A stretch of DNA of 64,000 bases from positions 1 to 64,000 of the forward strand of contig CANIRZ010000005.1 in NCBI GenBank assembly GCA_947470185.1. The letters run 5' to 3'. Each line of letters opens with the position of its first letter. Within the stretch, counting starts at the first letter, position 1. The notes beneath the pieces were generated by a model, which saw only the letters and a list, made by a program, of their open reading frames with translations, had not been told where the DNA came from and searched no databases. Positions 51,655-62,044 of this stretch are shown piece by piece. This DNA comes from Sphingomonadales bacterium (GTDB lineage: Bacteria > Pseudomonadota > Alphaproteobacteria > Sphingomonadales > Sphingomonadaceae). The position numbers and the translations under genes were made by a program.

Positions 51655-52386
51655 ATGTCGGCAACACAATTGTTGCTGTTGGCGGCAGTGACCTTTGGCG
51701 CTGCCTATATTCGCGGGCTAACCGGCTTTGGTATGGCGATTATACTGGTGCCCTTGTTCGGCTTGATTGTGAAGCCGGGCGAGGCCGTTGTCATTGCTAT
51801 ATTGCTTCAGGCCCTCATTGGTCCCGTTGGGTTTAAGACTATATTGGCCGATGCGCATAGGCCAAGTGCGTTGATGATTGCTGCATTTGCCGTGTTGGCA
51901 ACGCCGCTTGGCATCTTTTTGCTGATGCAGACCACGCCAGATGTTGCGCGGGTCCTGATCGCCGTAATCGCAATTGCTGCGTTTTTGCTTGTGCTTCTGC
52001 CGCAACGCGGCGCGCTGCGTCCCGGGCCCAAGGAAACAGCGTTGACAGGCATTGCTGCCGGCATTTTGACCGGTTTCGCCGCGATGCCGGGGCCACCTGT
52101 CGTGCCTTTTTACCTGCGTCAGCCGATCCCCCCGAAAGAGGCACGCGCATCCATGATGCTCGTGTTTTTCGCCACTGCGATTGCAGGCACGATTTCGGCA
52201 TTTGTGCTTGGACTGGCGAACGGACGGCTGCTGTGGCTTTCACTTCTGCTGTTTCCATCCGTGCTGCTGGGCAATTGGCTTGGCGCCAAATCCTTTGGCA
52301 AAGTGCCGCCAACATTGTGGCGCAGTTGCGTTGCGGGCATCCTTGGCCTTGCCGGCATCTCGGCGGTTGTCCGGCTGCTGACCTAA
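51655..52386 (+). CDS. TSUP family (TauE/SafE) transporter
   Basis: GAAYIRGLTGFGMAIILVPLFGLI, TM-rich, GILTGFAAMPGPPVVPFYL. Confidence 0.85.
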   Translation: MSATQLLLLAAVTFGAAYIRGLTGFGMAIILVPLFGLIVKPGEAVVIAILLQALIGPVGFKTILADAHRPSALMIAAFAVLATPLGIFLLMQTTPDVARVLIAVIAIAAFLLVLLPQRGALRPGPKETALTGIAAGILTGFAAMPGPPVVPFYLRQPIPPKEARASMMLVFFATAIAGTISAFVLGLANGRLLWLSLLLFPSVLLGNWLGAKSFGKVPPTLWRSCVAGILGLAGISAVVRLLT

Positions 52387-52402
52387 AGCCGCAGGATAAA
52401 GC

Positions 52403-54598
52403 TTACTTCCCGAATTTCCGCTGCGTTTTGCCATAACGCATTTTGCGCGTACCAGGCTTGCCTTCGGTCGCGCGACCTTTCGGCGCAGCGACATGTTGCT
52501 GGTGCGGCAGGCCAAGCTCCGTTGCCTCCAGCGAACGGATTTCGTCGCGCAGACGGCCGGCCTCCTCGAATTCCAGATCAGCCGCAGCTGCGCGCATCTT
52601 CTTTTCCAGATCTTCGATATAGGCACGCAAATTATGCCCGACGAGGTTGTTTGAGCCATCGGCGTCAATTTCAACCAGAACGGAATCCCGGCTGGCGGTG
52701 TCAGCGACGATATCGTGAATGTCGCGCTTGATCGTTGCCGGGGTGATATTATGTTCGATATTATACGCATGCTGCTTTTCGCGGCGACGGTCGGTTTCGC
52801 GGATTGCGCGCTCCATGCTTCCGGTCATGCGGTCGGCATAAAGGATCACGCGGCCTTCAACGTTGCGCGCGGCGCGGCCAATGGTCTGGATCAAAGACGT
52901 TTCGCTGCGCAGGAAACCTTCCTTGTCGGCATCCAAGATCGCGACCAGCCCACATTCTGGAATATCGAGACCCTCACGCAGCAAGTTGATGCCTACCAGC
53001 ACATCATATACGCCGCGCCGAAGGTCACGGATCAGTTCAATACGCTCCAGCGTTTCGACATCGCTGTGCATGTACCGCACCCGAAGCCCGGCCTCGTGCA
53101 TGAACTCGGTCAAATCCTCCGCCATGCGTTTGGTCAGTGTGGTGACAAGCGTGCGGAAACCAGCCTCTGCCGTTTTGCGGCATTCGTTGATGCAATCCTG
53201 CACCTGATCTTCTACCGGCTTAATTTCGACCGGTGGATCAATGAGGCCAGTAGGGCGAATAACTTGCTCGGCAAATACGCCGCCGGATTGCTCCATCTCC
53301 CATCCGCCCGGTGTCGCGGAAACGCACACGGTTTGCGGGCGCATAATGTCCCATTCGTTAAAGCGCAGCGGCCGGTTGTCGATGCAGGAGGGCAGGCGGA
53401 AGCCATATTCTGCCAATGTCAGCTTACGCCGATGGTCGCCCTTGGCCATCGCGCCAATTTGCGGCACCGTTTGGTGACTTTCATCGACAAACAGAAGTGC
53501 ATTGTCGGGCAAATATTCAAACAGGGTTGGCGGCGGCTCACCGGGCAGGCGGCCAGTCAGGAAGCGGGAGTAATTCTCAATACCTGCGCAAGACCCTGTC
53601 GCAGCAATCATCTCAAGGTCGAAATTCGTCCGCTCCTCCAACCGTTGCGCCTCCAGCAACTTGCCTTCGGCAACCAACTCCTTCAACCGCTCGGTCAGTT
53701 CAAAACGAATGGCTTCGCTTGCTTGCTTCATTGTAGGGCCAGGGGTTACATAATGGCTGTTGGCGTAAACGCGCACACTGTTGAGCTTCGCGCCGGTGTT
53801 GCCCGTCAACGGATCGAATTCTGATATCTCTTCAATTTCGTCGCCAAAGAAACTGACGCGCCAAGCCGTGTCTTCATAATGCGACGGGAAGATTTCCAAA
53901 TTGTCGCCGCGCACGCGGAAATTGCCGCGGGCAAAGGCCATATCGTTGCGTTTATATTGCAGCGCGACGAGCTTGCGGATCAACTCGCGCTGATCAACGC
54001 TTTCGCCTTTTTTCAGGTCGAAGATCATCGCGGAATAGGTTTCCACCGACCCAATGCCGTAAATGCACGACACTGACGCAACGATGATGACGTCGTCACG
54101 TTCCAGCAAAGATCGGGTCGCCGAATGGCGCATCCGGTCAATCGCCTCGTTTACGCTCGATTCTTTTTCGATGTAGGTATCACTGCGCGGGACATAGGCC
54201 TCAGGCTGATAATAATCATAATAAGAAACGAAATATTCGACTGCATTGTCGGGGAAAAAGCTTTTGAATTCGCCGTAAAGCTGCGCTGCCAAAATTTTGT
54301 TGGGCGCAAGGACAAGCGCAGGGCGCTGCAATTTTTCGATGACTTGCGCCACGGTAAAGGTTTTACCTGACCCGGTGACGCCCAAAAGAACCTGGTTTTT
54401 CTCACCCGTTAAAGCGGTTTCAACCAGTTCACGGATCGCCGTTGGCTGGTCGCCGGCAGGCGCATAATCGGAGACAATCCTAAATGGCCTGCCGCCCTCC
54501 AATTTGGACGGGCGTTCAGGGCGATGCGGGGTGAAGGTGCCAACCGTGTCCGGTTCTTCCAGCCCACGGCGAATGATAAGCTCAGCCATGTTTTTCAT
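52403..54598 (-). CDS. uvrB: Excinuclease ABC subunit UvrB
   Basis: [51 protein letters not shown]-terminal UVR motif; start within the ORF is approximate. Confidence 0.97.
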   Translation of the reverse strand: MKNMAELIIRRGLEEPDTVGTFTPHRPERPSKLEGGRPFRIVSDYAPAGDQPTAIRELVETALTGEKNQVLLGVTGSGKTFTVAQVIEKLQRPALVLAPNKILAAQLYGEFKSFFPDNAVEYFVSYYDYYQPEAYVPRSDTYIEKESSVNEAIDRMRHSATRSLLERDDVIIVASVSCIYGIGSVETYSAMIFDLKKGESVDQRELIRKLVALQYKRNDMAFARGNFRVRGDNLEIFPSHYEDTAWRVSFFGDEIEEISEFDPLTGNTGAKLNSVRVYANSHYVTPGPTMKQASEAIRFELTERLKELVAEGKLLEAQRLEERTNFDLEMIAATGSCAGIENYSRFLTGRLPGEPPPTLFEYLPDNALLFVDESHQTVPQIGAMAKGDHRRKLTLAEYGFRLPSCIDNRPLRFNEWDIMRPQTVCVSATPGGWEMEQSGGVFAEQVIRPTGLIDPPVEIKPVEDQVQDCINECRKTAEAGFRTLVTTLTKRMAEDLTEFMHEAGLRVRYMHSDVETLERIELIRDLRRGVYDVLVGINLLREGLDIPECGLVAILDADKEGFLRSETSLIQTIGRAARNVEGRVILYADRMTGSMERAIRETDRRREKQHAYNIEHNITPATIKRDIHDIVADTASRDSVLVEIDADGSNNLVGHNLRAYIEDLEKKMRAAAADLEFEEAGRLRDEIRSLEATELGLPHQQHVAAPKGRATEGKPGTRKMRYGKTQRKFGK

Positions 54599-54917
54599 AT
54601 GTGCCCTGCGCAGCGGAAGGGCAAGGGCTGTACGGTAGATGCTTGGCTTCGCTAAAAATTCATTTTCCAACATCGCCGCAATTTGTTTGACCAATTGTCC
54701 TGAAAAAGAACATAAAATCATGGCTATTACGTGAGAACTTAATGTAACCTTATCGGTCGGGCCGTTTATCGATGTTGCGTTTTAAGATATGCAGCGACAC
54801 AAGAAGAAACCTATTTAGAAGCGAGAGGGTGATTCATGCGCAAGTTCTTCCTCACAAGCGCGGCGGCGTCAAAATGACGGGTAAAGCCATCCGTAAGCGG
54901 TTCGGGGATTGCTCGGT

Positions 54918-55475
54918 ATGAATCTCACTTTTTTAAAAGCTATAGGTTCATCAATGGCGCTACTTCTCATTAACGGATGCGCCGACAACAGCGCCGATAA
55001 AGACGGCAATGGCGTCATCGACAGCAAAGAGCGCGCAGCGGAAATGAACTATGACGCATTCATTCCTATGAAGGCGGGGCTTTGGGAAACCAAGTTTGTC
55101 TTTGACGACGTCAATGTGCCGACCTTACGCAAGGCCCAAAAGCAGCAGATCATGGACGCGGTTGCGAAAAGCGCGTCAAGCCAGAGTTGCCTCACCGACG
55201 CCGAGGCCAAAAAGCCAGGTGCAGATTTCTTCGGTGGCGATGGCGCGGAAAAATGTGTCTACAAGTCGTTTGACGTATCGGGGCAGACTGTGAATATGAA
55301 TCTATCCTGCGCCATGGAGGGTATGGGCACCGTCGACATGGCGCTTGCTGGTATCATGGGGGAAACTGAATTCATTTACGACAGCAAGGTGGATGTCCGC
55401 CTGCCTATGGTCGGGACGGTAGCAATGAAGGGCAGGACAACGGGCAAATATGTAGGTGCGTGCCCCGCGTTATGA
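54918..55475 (+). CDS. DUF3617-like protein
   Basis: Lipobox LLINGC; MKAGLWETKFVF...CLTDAEAKKPGADFF. Confidence 0.7.
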   Translation: MNLTFLKAIGSSMALLLINGCADNSADKDGNGVIDSKERAAEMNYDAFIPMKAGLWETKFVFDDVNVPTLRKAQKQQIMDAVAKSASSQSCLTDAEAKKPGADFFGGDGAEKCVYKSFDVSGQTVNMNLSCAMEGMGTVDMALAGIMGETEFIYDSKVDVRLPMVGTVAMKGRTTGKYVGACPAL

Positions 55476-56632
55476 TTGGTTTGCGCGGTATATGGCTTTC
55501 CGCTGCGGCGGCTGCGGCCATGCTGGTTTCCGGATGCGCGCCCCCTCTTGGCCTAGATAAAGCGGCGCCTGCGGTAATCAACATCAGGCCAGCAACCGTT
55601 ATGGTCAACTTTACAGCGGACAGTATCACCCCTGCGACGGTTGATGGCGATGCTGGCGTTGCGGGTCGTCCAGTCACGATAGATGACCCGGCCCGCGTTG
55701 CGTCTATTTCAAAGCTTGTGGTAGCGATTGCCGTTATGCGGTTGGTAGAGCAAGGCAAGCTGGATCTCGACCGCGATATAAGTGATTATCTCGGCTGGAA
55801 AGTGCGCAACCCGGCCTTTCCGGATGCGCCTATCACGCTGCGTGCGTTGTTGTCGCACCAAAGCGGGCTGCGCGACGCCGTGGACTATATCGTCCCACTT
55901 GATAGCAGCTTGGAGGCGGTGCTTGTTAACCCAAAGGCATGGGATGCGGGCCATGCCCCCGGCACATATTTCTCCTACGCCAATATCAATTCGCCTCTGA
56001 TCGCTGCAGTTATGGAAAGCGCGACACAGGAACGGTTCGACCGGCTGATGGCGCGACTGGTGCTTACGCCGCTTGAACTAGATGCATGCTATAACTGGGG
56101 TGCTGGGTGCAGTGACGGTCGGCGGGCGCAAGCCGTGACCTTGCTGCGGCCCAATGGCGACCTCGCGCGTGACGCCGCGCTGAAGGGCGCTGATCCATGC
56201 GCGGTGTATCCCGCCAGCGACGGCAGTTGTGACGTCGATAAAATGTATAAGCTCGGGCGTAATGGCTCGGCATTCAGCCCGCAGGGCGGCTTGCGTATTT
56301 CTGCACGCGACCTGAGCAAAGTTGGTCAATTGCTGCTGCGCAACGGCGCGCCCTTATTGTCGCCCAACAGCTTTGCCAATATGCTCGGCCCCGTGTGGAC
56401 CTTTGACGGCAAAAACGGCGACGATGATAAAGGCTATTTCATGGCTTATGGCCTTGGCGTGCACTGGTTGGTGGACAAAGAGGGGCGGCAATGGTTCGGT
56501 CATGTGGGGGAAGCCTATTCGCTACGGGCCGGATTTTGGATCAACCCCGCCGAACAGCGTGGATTTTATCGGTATGTGACGATGGTCGACGAATTCTCAA
56601 TAGTTGGCCATTGCTTTGACCGGTGCCCGTGA
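55472..56632 (+). CDS. Serine hydrolase (beta-lactamase-related/class C-like)
   Basis: VASISKLVVAIAVMRLVEQGKLDLDRDISDYLGW SxxK motif, TLRALLSHQSGLRD, FSYANIN. Confidence 0.85.
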   Translation: MIGLRGIWLSAAAAAAMLVSGCAPPLGLDKAAPAVINIRPATVMVNFTADSITPATVDGDAGVAGRPVTIDDPARVASISKLVVAIAVMRLVEQGKLDLDRDISDYLGWKVRNPAFPDAPITLRALLSHQSGLRDAVDYIVPLDSSLEAVLVNPKAWDAGHAPGTYFSYANINSPLIAAVMESATQERFDRLMARLVLTPLELDACYNWGAGCSDGRRAQAVTLLRPNGDLARDAALKGADPCAVYPASDGSCDVDKMYKLGRNGSAFSPQGGLRISARDLSKVGQLLLRNGAPLLSPNSFANMLGPVWTFDGKNGDDDKGYFMAYGLGVHWLVDKEGRQWFGHVGEAYSLRAGFWINPAEQRGFYRYVTMVDEFSIVGHCFDRCP

Positions 56633-56714
56633 TAGCGTGAAACTGAGATCAACGGAATGACTGGCTGTGGTGCGGCAAAACAACGCTGCACGCAGATTTA
56701 AGGGGGAGTATATC

Positions 56715-58049
56715 ATGATTAAGAAAGCAATTTTTGGCGCACTTTTGGCCAGCGCGACAGCCGCGACCCCCGCTGCTGCGGAACCGGATTACGCAGCCTC
56801 GGTAAAGGTGGACTATGACAAGTCGCTTGCGACATTGTGGGACCATTTCCACCGTAATCCTGAACTATCGTTCCGCGAGTATAAGACTGGCGCGCGCATG
56901 GCAGAAGAGCTTCGCGCCGTTCCTGGCATGGTGGTAACCGACAAAGTCGGTGGCACGGGCGTGGTCGGTATGCTGAAGAATGGTGATGGGCCCGTTGTTC
57001 TTATCCGTGCCGACATGGACGGCTTGCCCGTCCAAGAACGCTCCGGCTTGGCCAATTCCTCCACGGTGCGGCAGGTCGGGGTCGATGGCCTCGAAATGCC
57101 CGTCATGCACGCGTGTGGCCATGATGTGCATATCACGTCGATGGTCGGTACAGCGCGGCAAATGGCGCGGATGAAGGACCGTTGGAAGGGAACTATTCTG
57201 TTCATCGTTCAACCTGCCGAAGAACGTGTCGGCGGTGCCAAAGCAATGGTTCAGGACGGCCTCTATACCCGCTTTCCCAAGCCAGATTATGCTTTGGCTT
57301 TCCATATTGCAGCGGAGCTTGAGACCGGCAAAATATCCGCATCCGAAGGGATTCAATATTCATCCGCAGACAGCGTCGACATCCGCGTTCCGGGTATCGC
57401 GACCCATGGCGCTGCCCCGCACCTTGGCCGTGACCCAGTCTATATCGCTTCGCAAATTGTCGTTGGGATGCAGTCGATTATCAGCCGTGAAAAGGGCCCG
57501 TTGGACGCAGGTGTAATAACCGTGGGTGCCTTTCATGCCGGAACGAAGCATAATATCATCTCCGAATATGCAGATCTTCAGGTGACGGTGCGCGCCAACA
57601 GTCAGGCAGTGCGGGATCAATTGATTGCCTCGATCGAGCGCATGGCTAAGGGTATCGGTGCGGCCAACGGCTTGCCAGCCGACAAATTGCCCATCGTCAA
57701 GGTTAGCGAAAGCACGCCCGTGACCGTCAATGACAGCGCGCTCGCCCGCCGCTTGAACGGCGCGATTGCCAACGCCTTGGGCAAGGACGTTGTCGTGCCA
57801 TTCCGCCAGTCGAACATGGGCGCTGAGGACTTCGCATTCTTTGTGGATTCGCAATATGGCATCCCCGGCTATTATTTTGCCGTTGGTGGCACCAAACCCG
57901 AATGGATCGCCGCAGCAAAGAATGGCGGCGCGCCAGTGGCTGGCCACCATTCGCCCTTGTTCAAGATCGATCCGGAACCATCTGTTCGCTTGGGTATTGA
58001 GGCAATGACGGCGGCGGCGCTCGATCTGCTCGGAACAGGCAAGAGCTGA
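56715..58049 (+). CDS. M20 family amidohydrolase
   Basis: Signal peptide; WDHFHRNPELSFREYKT, VLIRADMDGLPVQE, MHACGHDVH, GAEDFAFF. Confidence 0.93.
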   Translation: MIKKAIFGALLASATAATPAAAEPDYAASVKVDYDKSLATLWDHFHRNPELSFREYKTGARMAEELRAVPGMVVTDKVGGTGVVGMLKNGDGPVVLIRADMDGLPVQERSGLANSSTVRQVGVDGLEMPVMHACGHDVHITSMVGTARQMARMKDRWKGTILFIVQPAEERVGGAKAMVQDGLYTRFPKPDYALAFHIAAELETGKISASEGIQYSSADSVDIRVPGIATHGAAPHLGRDPVYIASQIVVGMQSIISREKGPLDAGVITVGAFHAGTKHNIISEYADLQVTVRANSQAVRDQLIASIERMAKGIGAANGLPADKLPIVKVSESTPVTVNDSALARRLNGAIANALGKDVVVPFRQSNMGAEDFAFFVDSQYGIPGYYFAVGGTKPEWIAAAKNGGAPVAGHHSPLFKIDPEPSVRLGIEAMTAAALDLLGTGKS

Positions 58050-58081
58050 TCGCTGCGAGCGGAAGGGTATAGGAAGGCCAG

Positions 58082-58402
58082 ATGGCGAGAAAAATACGCG
58101 ATCATTACGAACAGGATGACGCGTTAGGTGCGCCTGAAATAGCATGCTGGCTCTGCACCCGCCCGATGGGTGAAGTGACTGAATGGCATCATCCCGTCCC
58201 GAAAAGTCGGGGCGGGAAGGAACGGCAACCAGTGCATCCGATTTGCCACCGCACGATCCATGCCAACTTTACCAACAGTGATCTCGAAAAGCGTTTTGCA
58301 ACTGTCGAGGCGCTTTTGGCGCATCCAGAAATCGGACGGTTTGTTGACTGGATTGCCAACAAACCGTCTGACTTTAATGCACCGACCAAAGAGCGGCGTT
58401 AG
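58082..58402 (+). CDS. Small HNH endonuclease-like protein
   Basis: CWLCTRPMGEVTEWHHPVPKSRGGKERQPVHPICHRTIHANF. Confidence 0.75.
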   Translation: MARKIRDHYEQDDALGAPEIACWLCTRPMGEVTEWHHPVPKSRGGKERQPVHPICHRTIHANFTNSDLEKRFATVEALLAHPEIGRFVDWIANKPSDFNAPTKERR

Positions 58403-58881
58403 CCCGTTTTTTCAGGCATCATAGACGAGTGCAAATGGTCGATTTTCCACTTTCCGTCTTCAATACGGTAGAGAAAAGAATAGCGCGCATTGATGTCTGT
58501 TTTGGCGCCTGTGGAGGGGTCAGTCACGGTGACAGTCCAAGTGCCCACCCGTGCTGCGCTGTTGCAGCCCAACTTCACTGTGCTGCTATTGATCGTGCCC
58601 ACCGGACTTGGTTTTAGAAATCCGACAAAATAGTCCCGGATGCCTGCGTGGTCCGTCCGAGGTGTGTTGGAAACGGTGGCCAAAAGCACCGCATCCTTGG
58701 TAAACAGCTGCGTCACCATATCGGGGTTCTTCGACGCCCACGCATTGTTGAAATCGGTGAAGAGTGATTCAATTTCGGACGGTTGCACCGCCGTGCATTT
58801 CTGGGTCGTTGAAGGCTTGGCTTGCGCCGGTACCGCCATGATGGAAGCTACAACACATGCACCGAAAACATACTTGTTCAT
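58399..58881 (-). CDS. SnoaL/DUF4440-like NTF2-fold secreted protein
   Basis: Signal peptide; FNNAWASKNPDMVTQLFTKDAVLLATVSNTPRTDHAGIRDYFVGFL. Confidence 0.75.
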   Translation of the reverse strand: MNKYVFGACVVASIMAVPAQAKPSTTQKCTAVQPSEIESLFTDFNNAWASKNPDMVTQLFTKDAVLLATVSNTPRTDHAGIRDYFVGFLKPSPVGTINSSTVKLGCNSAARVGTWTVTVTDPSTGAKTDINARYSFLYRIEDGKWKIDHLHSSMMPEKTG

Positions 58882-58915
58882 GTCATTTTTCTCCTATTGG
58901 TTATGCGGCTAAACT

Positions 58916-59905
58916 CTAAACGGGATTGGAGGCTTGAACCTCCCCCCGGGTCTTCCAAAGCGAAAATCCAATACCTCCCAAGATAAGCGCGAAGGTTACT
59001 CCAAGGCTAAGCACCGGCGGGAATTTGTCGCCATCCATTAGGAAGTCGGACACAAAAATTTTCGACCCGATGAAGACCAAAACCAGCGCCAGCGCATATT
59101 TCAGATAATGGAAACGATGCACCATCGCGGCCAGCGCAAAGTACAAGGCACGCAAGCCCAATATCGCCATGATGTTTGATGTGTAGACAATGAAGGTATC
59201 GGTGGTGATCGCAAAGATCGCTGGCACCGAGTCTACGGCAAACACAAGGTCGGCCAAGTTGATGACCACCAAAGCGAGCAATAACGGTGTGGCTGCACGC
59301 ACCATTTTGCCGGTCTTCTCGTCCGGCACCTTTACGAAGAACTTCTCGTCATGAAGCTCCTTGGTCACGCGCATATGGGTTGATATATATTTGACGACCG
59401 GGTTCTTCGCGACATCCATTTCTTGGTCACCACTGAACAGCATCTTGATGCCCGTTCCGATGAGGAAGGCCGCGAAGATATATAGCGTCCAATAATATTC
59501 CTGCACAATGGCAGCGCCTGCCGCAATCATGAGGCCGCGCAACACAATGACCGCGATAATGCCCCACAAAAGCGCACGATATTGATATTTGCGCGGTATC
59601 GCGAAAAAGGTGAAAATCAGGCTGATGACAAAAACGTTATCAATCGACAGCGCCTTTTCGATGAAAAAGCCCGTATAATATTTCATGCCCATGTCGGCGC
59701 CCTTTTGGAACCAGACCCACAGACCGAAGAGCATCGCAATACTGATGTAGAAAGCAGAGAGCTTCAGGCTCTCGGCGATGCCCATTTCCTTGTCTTCCTT
59801 ATGCAGGATGCCAAGGTCGAAAGCGGTCAACGCGACCACAATGCCAAGAAACGATAACCAAAACCAGACCGGCGTCCCCAGCCAGTCCATCATCAAAAAT
59901 TCCAT
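58916..59905 (-). CDS. TerC family integral membrane protein
   Basis: EKALSIDNVFVISLIFTFFAIPRKYQYRALLWGI, LADLVFAVDSVPAIFAITTDTFIVYTSNIMAILGLR. Confidence 0.93.
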   Translation of the reverse strand: MEFLMMDWLGTPVWFWLSFLGIVVALTAFDLGILHKEDKEMGIAESLKLSAFYISIAMLFGLWVWFQKGADMGMKYYTGFFIEKALSIDNVFVISLIFTFFAIPRKYQYRALLWGIIAVIVLRGLMIAAGAAIVQEYYWTLYIFAAFLIGTGIKMLFSGDQEMDVAKNPVVKYISTHMRVTKELHDEKFFVKVPDEKTGKMVRAATPLLLALVVINLADLVFAVDSVPAIFAITTDTFIVYTSNIMAILGLRALYFALAAMVHRFHYLKYALALVLVFIGSKIFVSDFLMDGDKFPPVLSLGVTFALILGGIGFSLWKTRGEVQASNPV

Positions 59906-59993
59906 GAAATAATTCCCTGTTGCACACTAATGCCGGCACTGCCCCGGCCTAGTCCAGCCAATCGCAGTGCCAGCAGTTACAAATTAGATTTTG

Positions 59994-60176
59994 TTACTGC
60001 GACTTATCCGCCCGAATGGCGCGTGCGTAGTTCTGCAGTCGGTCTTTGACCGCCAATTTAAGCCGCTTCAGCTTTTGGATCCGGAATCTATCGGGCCAGC
60101 GCCGGGCAATCTCCGCGCGCAATTCGCGGTCTATCCTCTGGTGATATTGCATCAGGCGAAACGACGAAATAGTCAT
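59994..60176 (-). CDS. DUF465 (YdcH-like) small protein
   Basis: HQRIDRELRAEIARRWPDRFRIQKLKRLKLAVKDRL. Confidence 0.75.
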   Translation of the reverse strand: MTISSFRLMQYHQRIDRELRAEIARRWPDRFRIQKLKRLKLAVKDRLQNYARAIRADKSQ

Positions 60177-60410
60177 GACATCATCCTCATTGAACATAGT
60201 TGAAGTTCAATCGGATGCTCCGGGCTCGGCCTAGCGTATTTCGGGGGTTTGAAGACCGCCTGACCAATGCACCGGAAACATCCGATGCGGCCGACATCAC
60301 GTTTCTTCCGAAGAAGCAAACGTCAGAGGGGCCCGGTCCGCCCCCACGATATGGAGCGATTCTGTCTGAATTGCAAGATAGTTTGCCGTGTTCTGGATCG
60401 GTCTGCCGAC

Positions 60411-61250
60411 TTAATCCCTCAACAGGTCGTTGATTGCGGTCTTTGCGCGGGTCTGTGCATCGACGCGTTTAACGATGACTGCACAGGAGAGATTTGGGCC
60501 GGGACTGCCATCGGGCAACGCTTTGCCGGGTATCGAGCCAGGCACCACAACGGAATAAGCAGGCACGCGGCCGACGAAGACTTCGCCCGTCGTGCGGTCA
60601 ATAATCTTGCTGGTTGAACTGATGAAGACGCCCATGGATAACACTGCGCCTTCCTCGACAATCACGCCTTCGACAACTTCGGAACGCGCGCCGATGAAGC
60701 AATTGTCTTCAATGATGACTGGCCCCGCCTGAAGCGGTTCCAACACGCCGCCAATGCCTACGCCGCCCGACAAATGCACATTCTTGCCGATCTGCGCGCA
60801 GCTTCCCACCGTTGCCCAAGTATCAACCATGGTCCCCTCATCCACACGCGCGCCGATGTTGACGAAGCTGGGCATCAGAACAACGTTTTTGCCGACATAG
60901 CTACCGCGGCGGGCCACAGCGCCCGGCACAACACGGAAACCTGCTGTTCGGAACCGTTCAGCATCCCAACCGCTGAATTTCGAGGGCACTTTGTCGTAAG
61001 CCGGCGCACCTGCAGAGCCGCAATCGACAATGACATTGTCGTTTAGGCGGAAGGACAATAGCACCGCCTTTTTCAGCCACTGGTTCACCTGCCATGTGCC
61101 ATCGCGTTTTTCAGCGACGCGGAATGATCCATCATCCAATCCCGCCAAAGCTGTCTGCACTGCATCACGTAATTCGCCTTGGGTGGCGCTGGAAACACCG
61201 TCGCGTGCGTCCCAAGCGGCGTTAATGATTGTGGCTAGCTGGTCAGTCAT
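60411..61250 (-). CDS. dapD: 2,3,4,5-tetrahydropyridine-2,6-dicarboxylate N-succinyltransferase
   Basis: Left-handed beta-helix hexapeptides, [45 protein letters not shown]. Confidence 0.97.
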   Translation of the reverse strand: MTDQLATIINAAWDARDGVSSATQGELRDAVQTALAGLDDGSFRVAEKRDGTWQVNQWLKKAVLLSFRLNDNVIVDCGSAGAPAYDKVPSKFSGWDAERFRTAGFRVVPGAVARRGSYVGKNVVLMPSFVNIGARVDEGTMVDTWATVGSCAQIGKNVHLSGGVGIGGVLEPLQAGPVIIEDNCFIGARSEVVEGVIVEEGAVLSMGVFISSTSKIIDRTTGEVFVGRVPAYSVVVPGSIPGKALPDGSPGPNLSCAVIVKRVDAQTRAKTAINDLLRD

Positions 61251-61924
61251 ATTGTGCCTTCCATTGTGTGGATGGAGGAAAGCCAGTCATTCAGATCGGC
61301 AATCTCTTGATCTACAAATTCTTCTGTGTTGCTGCTAACAGCTTCGGTGCCGTGGTTCACCCAAATTGTTGTCATGCCCAACGCTTTGGCCGGCGCAAGG
61401 TTGTGCGCGGAATCCTCGACAAATAGCGCGCGTGCCGGATTAATATCAAGCTGCGCACACAGGCTATCATAACTTTCCACCGCGGGTTTTGGCACATGCT
61501 GCATCCGGTGAATATCGAAGATGTCTTCAAACAGGTTATCAAGCCCGCGCGCTGCCAAGACCCGCTCCGCATATGGTGCATCCGCATTGGTGAAGATTAG
61601 CTTCCGACCGGGTAGCGATATAATTTGACGACGCAAATCTGCGTCTGGGCGCAGAAGGTCCATGTCGACATCATGCACGAAATCTAGATAGCCATTCGGA
61701 TCCACCTTGTGTTCGGCCATCAACCCCCCAAGCGTCGTGCCATATTTCTTCCAATAGGTGTGCCGTATTTTGTGGGCTTCATCCGACCCGATATTGAAAT
61801 GCTTTTCGACAAACAAAGCTATGCGGTCCCGGACTTGCGCCATAATGTTGGCTTCTGGTCCGTACAGGGTTAGGTCTAGATCGAAGATCCAAGTATCGAT
61901 ATGTGCGAAAGGAGATTGCATCAA
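61247..61924 (-). CDS. Pyrimidine 5'-nucleotidase (HAD)
   Basis: [52 protein letters not shown]. Confidence 0.9.
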   Translation of the reverse strand: MMQSPFAHIDTWIFDLDLTLYGPEANIMAQVRDRIALFVEKHFNIGSDEAHKIRHTYWKKYGTTLGGLMAEHKVDPNGYLDFVHDVDMDLLRPDADLRRQIISLPGRKLIFTNADAPYAERVLAARGLDNLFEDIFDIHRMQHVPKPAVESYDSLCAQLDINPARALFVEDSAHNLAPAKALGMTTIWVNHGTEAVSSNTEEFVDQEIADLNDWLSSIHTMEGTI

Positions 61925-62044
61925 CGGCGCCTAACAACATACCCTGCGTTACTCAACGGGCATGTTAAGCCTACCGAAAGAGAATCATGTTTACATGTGC
62001 CATTCTGTGGATGAGGGTTACACGTTCATGACTGTGTTTCGATT

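Noticed and set aside
52715-53824. 369 aa + strand ORF
   Set aside because: Fully antisense to uvrB; His/Gln/Arg-rich composition typical of a shadow ORF
54599-54760. Possible LexA/SOS box upstream of uvrB (GAACATAAAATC, GAACTTAATGTAACC)
   Set aside because: No GAAC-N7-GAAC or GTTC-N7-GTTC with correct spacing found by eye
54840-54908. Short ORFs MRKFFLTSAAASK and MTGKAIRKRFGDCSV before the DUF3617 gene
   Set aside because: Too short and no independent evidence of translation
60267-60617. + strand ORF with CLNC...CGLC cysteine pairs
   Set aside because: Second half is antisense to dapD; the pairing of Cys motifs looks fortuitous
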